This document shows positions 19,910 through 23,862 of a stretch of DNA of 23,862 bases, in pieces. Position 1 is the first letter of the stretch, and every line of letters begins with the position of its first letter. The notes beneath the pieces were generated by a model that saw only the letters and a list, made by a program, of their open reading frames with translations, was not told where the DNA came from and made no database searches. The stretch is from a virus: positions 1 through 23,862 of the IMG/VR virus record IMGVR_UViG_3300032560_000114; one strand, 5' to 3'. A program made the position numbers and the translations under genes.

Positions 19910-22449
19910 TATTGAGTCTTGTTCGGTAAAATTGTTTGTTGCGGGAACAACACACTAAAGTCTTTAGAATCCAGTGGATTAGGTGTAGGAGTAGCACTTG
20001 GAAGACCAGTCCATGCGGGAGGACTTAGATTGTTTTCATAATCGTAAGTAACACTCTTATCTACTGTGATTCTGTCTATCTTGAAGTTAATAGTATTAAG
20101 TGTGTTTACATATCCCAACTCGTTCACCCAGTTGTTTTGAATTTGATATTGAATGTACTGTGCATAGCTAACGTTGGTACCATTTAAATTTACTGTACCT
20201 GGGCTACAATATGCTATTACCCAAGCAGGAGTATATCCTAATGTGGATCCATCTGATTGTTGACTAGTCATCCAAGCGGGAAGTATCTTAGAGTTAAATG
20301 TCTGTCCTAGTTCTTGCCCGACTCTGTTTCTCATATTTGGTAGAGAGTTAGGATATACGACTTGAGCAACTCCGGGAGTTAGACTAGTATAAAACTCTTG
20401 ACCGTCAGGAGCCTGTTCGTAGCTCGTAAAAATGTCCGTGACGCTATCATACCATGGTCCCAAATTCAATGGAATAGGTCTAGGCCAATACAGTTCTTCT
20501 GAAACGCTAATACCTTGAGGATTTATCAAGTTATCTATAACTTCGCTATATACTACTTCATAAATGATATTTCCGTTATCATCTTTTGCGACCGCAGTTT
20601 TTATTTCACCTAAGGTTATGTTTCTCCAATAGTGATTTTTTGTGATTGCTGCTACATATTCATCAAAGTTGCTTGCGAAAATACCATATGCATGTTCATA
20701 TACAATACTGGATGCCTTACCGAAATAAGGATCATTTGGTCTGTACAGATAGCTATTTGGTATTAATGAATCATTGTTAAGCAAACTAGCTAATAACTGT
20801 CTATCCGATACACTAGGTACACATTTTATGTAGATAGTATCTGTGGGTTGAGAATACTCTTGATAAACAGACAGAGTAAATGTCTGAGTCGAAGATATCA
20901 TAGGAAAGGATGATGAATAGGCTTCTACAGTAAAAGTAAAATCTGTAGTTGTTCCAACATCTAGAAGTACATCAGTCGGTTGAAATGCAACTACTCCAGA
21001 AATTTCACCGTTGTCGAACAAGGACAAATTAGGTGGTAATGCATTTGAACCAGGTGCCAATCTATAATTCAACGGAACATCAGACAAAGCTTTTACTTTA
21101 CTCGTGCTAATAGTACCATTATAGATTTCACCCAGATTAGAAGGTGTTATCCATACGACATTTCCTAATATGCCGTTTGAAACCGTTAGAGAAAAGTTAA
21201 ACGACGGCGTTTGAATTGCAGGATTATTTGTTTTAGAAACAGACACACTAAAATTGTACTCGCTTATGGAATTATTACCTATAATAGGTATTCCAGTAAG
21301 CCAACCAGTAACAGTATCACCTGATAACCATATCGGCAAGTCAGCAAATATATACGTTAGAGGATTACCATCAAAATCATGTCCCAAAATCTTAAAAGAA
21401 AAATAGTTATCGTTAGATACTTGACCTATATACGCTAGCTGAGTAGGTGCATATGTTTGACCTTCCGAATTCGGGGGCAGTACATAATATCCAAATTCTT
21501 GCTCATTACTAGCCAAATTGTATGTTTCTGGTCTAGTATTAAAAATTGTAGGTATTCTGGTATTAGGTGGTTTGGCCGGCCCAAACGAAGACGCCGCATT
21601 TTGATTACTTACTGTGATTGAATAATTTTGAACACTACTACCATTTGGGCTATCTAACTTCAAGGTAAACGAATATGTTTGTGTAGTTGGTTCACCAACT
21701 GTTATCGATGGTAAAGTCACTGTCATGAATCCCGAAGCGTCGTCCAATAGAAATACCGGGCCGCCTGCAGTAGTAGAAATTGTGAATGAATTACTGTTAA
21801 CGATAGATTGAATGTAGTATGTTGTAGAGGGATCAACGCCACCAAAAACTGTACCAGTAAATACGACTGGTCTGCCTACTGTAAATCCAGTGGTACTAAA
21901 ACATACAATAGCATTAGCATGTGTAGAAGTAGCAGTTGTGGTAACTGCTACTAAGTTCACACTTATTATCGGGGGAGCCGCGTATCCCTGTATTAGTCCA
22001 TATGGATTAATCTCTATTCCCGGGGGCAATCCACCTTGAACCACTCGAATGTCTACTGGATTTGTGCTTATTTGATTACTATATTCTATTTGATATGAGA
22101 ACCAGGTACTGTCTAATATAGTTGCAATAACACCTGAGGAAGTAGTGAATTTAGGAGCTACATTTCCGGAAATTACCAAATTAAAAGTTCTGTCTCTGAT
22201 GTTTTGAAGATTGTCTGTTGCACGTACCACGAACGTAGAGGTAGCATTACCGTTTACTATCGACGGGATTCCAGTAATTAGACCAGCAAAATCCATGTTC
22301 AGACCCGGCGGAAGATTTCCGCTGATTATAGTGTAAGTTACCGAAATCGCAGGTAAAACCGCCGATGCTGACAGTTGATAAACCAATGCGCTGTTTGCAG
22401 AATATGTTCCTAATGCTCCTGCAGGAGTATTCCAAATCGGCTGTGCCAT
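19906..22449 (-). CDS. Large tail or fibre protein with putative Ig-like (He_PIG) repeats
   Basis: 847 residues, ATG at 22449 behind AAGGA. Putative Ig-domain (He_PIG) hallmarks, a strand then LPPGL...GxIxGxP, occur at about 44-61 (SGNLPPGLNMDFAGLITGIP), 139-155 (GLPPGIEINPYGLIQG), 371-388 (LPIWLSGDTVTGWLTGIP) and 471-486 (LPPNLSLFDNGEISG), each with SFTL.V strands after it. A VFTGTVFGG...TTYYIQSIVNSNSFTIS module (about 196-226) is shared with the next gene. The last 330 residues (YIKCVPSVSDRQLLASLL..., FKIDRITVDKSVTYDYEN) are different and more globular, so this half may attach to the tail or bind receptor. Ig-like repeats are usual in phage surface proteins. It has no signal peptide. Confidence 0.8.
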   Translation of the reverse strand: MAQPIWNTPAGALGTYSANSALVYQLSASAVLPAISVTYTIISGNLPPGLNMDFAGLITGIPSIVNGNATSTFVVRATDNLQNIRDRTFNLVISGNVAPKFTTSSGVIATILDSTWFSYQIEYSNQISTNPVDIRVVQGGLPPGIEINPYGLIQGYAAPPIISVNLVAVTTTATSTHANAIVCFSTTGFTVGRPVVFTGTVFGGVDPSTTYYIQSIVNSNSFTISTTAGGPVFLLDDASGFMTVTLPSITVGEPTTQTYSFTLKLDSPNGSSVQNYSITVSNQNAASSFGPAKPPNTRIPTIFNTRPETYNLASNEQEFGYYVLPPNSEGQTYAPTQLAYIGQVSNDNYFSFKILGHDFDGNPLTYIFADLPIWLSGDTVTGWLTGIPIIGNNSISEYNFSVSVSKTNNPAIQTPSFNFSLTVSNGILGNVVWITPSNLGEIYNGTISTSKVKALSDVPLNYRLAPGSNALPPNLSLFDNGEISGVVAFQPTDVLLDVGTTTDFTFTVEAYSSSFPMISSTQTFTLSVYQEYSQPTDTIYIKCVPSVSDRQLLASLLNNDSLIPNSYLYRPNDPYFGKASSIVYEHAYGIFASNFDEYVAAITKNHYWRNITLGEIKTAVAKDDNGNIIYEVVYSEVIDNLINPQGISVSEELYWPRPIPLNLGPWYDSVTDIFTSYEQAPDGQEFYTSLTPGVAQVVYPNSLPNMRNRVGQELGQTFNSKILPAWMTSQQSDGSTLGYTPAWVIAYCSPGTVNLNGTNVSYAQYIQYQIQNNWVNELGYVNTLNTINFKIDRITVDKSVTYDYENNLSPPAWTGLPSATPTPNPLDSKDFSVLFPQQTILPNKTQY

Positions 22450-22457
22450 TTTAATCC

Positions 22458-23081
22458 TTAGCTCAATGCAGCAATAGCAAGTTCATAGTTATGTTTTCTA
22501 TCTTCTAATCCGATGGTTCCACCATTTATTCGTCTAGTTAAGCCCACAAAATCTTCTGTGTCTGCATATATACTTAGCTTGTTAACGTCCCAAAACCAAC
22601 CCGCACTTGCTGTTGCACCTTCTGGTGTTTCTAAGTATGCGACCGTTTCGTCAAGTGTTTTACCAATTGATGCTGCAAACTTAGTATAATTCTGTCTTCC
22701 GGTTAACTGAATTAGGCCCCGTCCGCAGAATTTATATCCATCACCGGATGCTTCGTTTCCATTACCCATACGATTGGCATATACTTTGCTTGCAATCTTT
22801 TGTGCATTACGTTCATATGGTTTAGCGGAATCTACCGTAGGGAAATACTTTTTAAAGACTTCATTCAGAGAAATTGCTGAGTAGCTCAATCCTTCTTTGA
22901 TGGAGTTGAACCCACCAGATTCATGTGCTACTTGTGCCAAAAAGGCCGCCATTCTTTTTGGATTATCAAACAATCCAAAATGATGACCTACCGTATTTAG
23001 AGGGTCAAAAAATTTAGCCAAAACAGTAGATTTTGTATTTGGACAAATTTTCTGTAATAACTCTAGTGTAACTTCGCTCAT
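22458..23081 (-). CDS. Endolysin, glycoside hydrolase family 19 (chitinase/lysozyme-like)
   Basis: 207 residues, ATG at 23081 behind AAGG. The catalytic core of GH19 is clear: AAFLAQVAHESGGF with the general-acid Glu54, a second Glu63 in IKEGLSYSA, then FCGRGLIQLTGRQNYTKF, AGWFWDVNKL and TRRINGG. The length is that of a single-domain phage endolysin. It has no signal peptide or membrane segment, so release needs a holin; the only candidate here is at 12764-13285. It would cut the glycan chain of peptidoglycan at the end of infection. The gene sits between virion genes, 8 bases before the Ig-like protein gene, so it may instead act in a tail-linked role. Confidence 0.92.
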   Translation of the reverse strand: MSEVTLELLQKICPNTKSTVLAKFFDPLNTVGHHFGLFDNPKRMAAFLAQVAHESGGFNSIKEGLSYSAISLNEVFKKYFPTVDSAKPYERNAQKIASKVYANRMGNGNEASGDGYKFCGRGLIQLTGRQNYTKFAASIGKTLDETVAYLETPEGATASAGWFWDVNKLSIYADTEDFVGLTRRINGGTIGLEDRKHNYELAIAALS

Positions 23082-23083
23082 GC

Positions 23084-23266
23084 TTAGCTACCTTGTCCAC
23101 GATATGCTTTATAGCTTGCACGCTTCTTCTTATTCATAGTGCTGAATTTGATTGAGCTAGGATTTTTGCCGATAGAGCTTTTACCTTTTTGTGTACTAAA
23201 TATGACCTTAGTACCTTTACTTGAACCTGAAGTTGAACCTGAAGTTGAACCTTTTGCTTTAGCCAT
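23084..23266 (-). CDS. Small basic protein, 60 residues, GSTS repeats
   Basis: MAKAKGSTSGSTSGSSKGTKV starts it, then FSTQKGKSSIGKN and SSIKFSTMNKKKRASYKAYRGQGS. It is rich in K, S, G, T, with no hydrophobic segment. GSTSGSTSGSS comes from a 12-base tandem repeat. The ending FSTMNKKKRASYKAYRGQG resembles short basic proteins in other phages of this kind, so I call it real. ATG at 23266 lies behind GGGAA. Function unknown; nucleic-acid binding is possible. Confidence 0.75.
   Translation of the reverse strand: MAKAKGSTSGSTSGSSKGTKVIFSTQKGKSSIGKNPSSIKFSTMNKKKRASYKAYRGQGS
23227..23255. repeat. 12-bp tandem repeat GAAGTTGAACCT
   Basis: Two complete copies with partial flanking copies; they encode GSTSGSTSGSS in the small basic protein. 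Slippage could change the copy number in frame. Confidence 0.7.
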
Positions 23267-23282
23267 TTTAATTTCCCTTCAA

Positions 23283-23862
23283 TTAAGCGTATGTGGCGCC
23301 TACTGTATACCACTGAGTGGTAGTTGGTGCAATGTACTGTATTGTTGAACCTGCAGACTGAACAAATGCTACGTTGGCTGCCAATGTGTTTATTGCACCA
23401 GATGATGATGGGTAAACATTTAATGCGTTCGCTGAAGTGTTAGTAATGAAAATTATACCACCTGCAAGGTTAAGAGGAAGTTGCACGCCATTTGCGCCGG
23501 AAGATACTGTACTTACCACATTAATTTCTTTAGTTAGAACTGTAGCATTTCCTTGAGCGGAGCCGGCCGCCGCGATACCAGTCGCAACTGGATGAATATA
23601 ATATGATGTCGCTGTTATGTTGGCCGAGACACCTAAAGTACCTGTGATATTTGCACCAGTGCCAGTGACAATTAAGATATTGGCGTTACCCGCCGATGAG
23701 ATATTAACATTGCCATTTGCAGCAGGAATATTGACGTTTGAGTTGCCGTTAGCATGTGGCCCAATCAAGTTACCACCGGTGATATTGCCAGTCGTAGTAA
23801 TAGTATTACTACCTGCTGCAATAATACCTATGATATTACCAGCAGTGATGTTACCAGTGCCA
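23283..23862 (-). CDS. Fibre-like virion protein, N-terminus cut by window edge
   Basis: The frame is open from the right edge to the stop at 23283 (192 codons visible, including the part before a TTG at 23768), so the start lies beyond the window. It begins with GNIT-type repeats (GNITAGNIIGIIAAGSNTIT, GNITGGN, then NVNI and NANIL repeats), the beta-solenoid-like pattern common in phage tail fibres, and ends with an Ala/Asn/Thr-rich globular part (GIIFITNTSANALNVYPSSS, STIQYIAPTTTQWYTVGATYA), which may be the tip or a trimerisation domain. No enzyme motif is seen. Confidence 0.8.
   Translation of the reverse strand, partial: GTGNITAGNIIGIIAAGSNTITTTGNITGGNLIGPHANGNSNVNIPAANGNVNISSAGNANILIVTGTGANITGTLGVSANITATSYYIHPVATGIAAAGSAQGNATVLTKEINVVSTVSSGANGVQLPLNLAGGIIFITNTSANALNVYPSSSGAINTLAANVAFVQSAGSTIQYIAPTTTQWYTVGATYA

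Noticed and set aside
23560-23862. Repeated GNIT-like DNA as a possible diversity-generating template or CRISPR-like array
   Set aside because: No reverse transcriptase gene is in the window, and the repeats are diverged codons of a fibre beta-repeat protein.

Overview
This window is a piece of a tailed-phage genome. The best fit is an AT-rich, T4-like myovirus of an aquatic bacterium. The evidence is the gene set: a gp44-type clamp-loader ATPase, a gp31/GroES-like co-chaperonin, PhoH, a GH19 endolysin, a holin-like protein, large tail or fibre proteins, and GIY-YIG homing endonucleases, all tightly packed, often with stop/start overlaps. I found no tRNA, rRNA, integrase, transposase or CRISPR array. 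The host cannot be told from the sequence. No stretch over 300 bases lacks a gene.

Every gene but one reads leftward (minus strand), so transcription order runs from the right end to the left. At 18.3-23.9 kb lies a virion and lysis block: a fibre-like protein cut by the window end, a 60-residue basic protein, the GH19 endolysin, an 847-residue protein with Ig-like repeats, a 429-residue fibre-like protein sharing a module with it, and a small conserved-looking protein. At 15.5-18.3 kb lies a replication and chaperone block: a short DnaE-like fragment, an acidic/proline-rich protein, the GroES-like co-chaperonin, a one-TM protein, the clamp loader and a small partner. phoH is the only rightward gene. 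It is separated from its convergent neighbour by a strong bidirectional hairpin terminator.

At 9.0-14.5 kb are two hypothetical proteins, a holin-like membrane protein, then dnaJ, a ClpA-type unfoldase and a gene overlapping its end. The last three look like one operon behind a consensus sigma70-like promoter. At 1-9 kb are a 54-residue protein, an intact GIY-YIG endonuclease fitted exactly between two genes, a small hypothetical, a nucleotidyltransferase fusion protein, a glycosyltransferase with a terminator, a frameshifted GIY-YIG endonuclease, and three large hypothetical proteins, the last running off the left end.

The most interesting points are: (1) two sigma70-like promoters with identical geometry that put +1 on the A of the ATG, implying leaderless mRNAs, one flanked by a 12-bp inverted repeat that could silence read-through transcripts; (2) a free-standing DnaE segment ending just before the catalytic aspartates; (3) a phage proteostasis set (DnaJ, ClpA with an IGF loop, GroES-like protein, and a possible Clp adaptor); (4) a recurring ATAAATAC late-promoter-like motif; (5) a 660-residue ORF with a perfect internal ribosome binding site.
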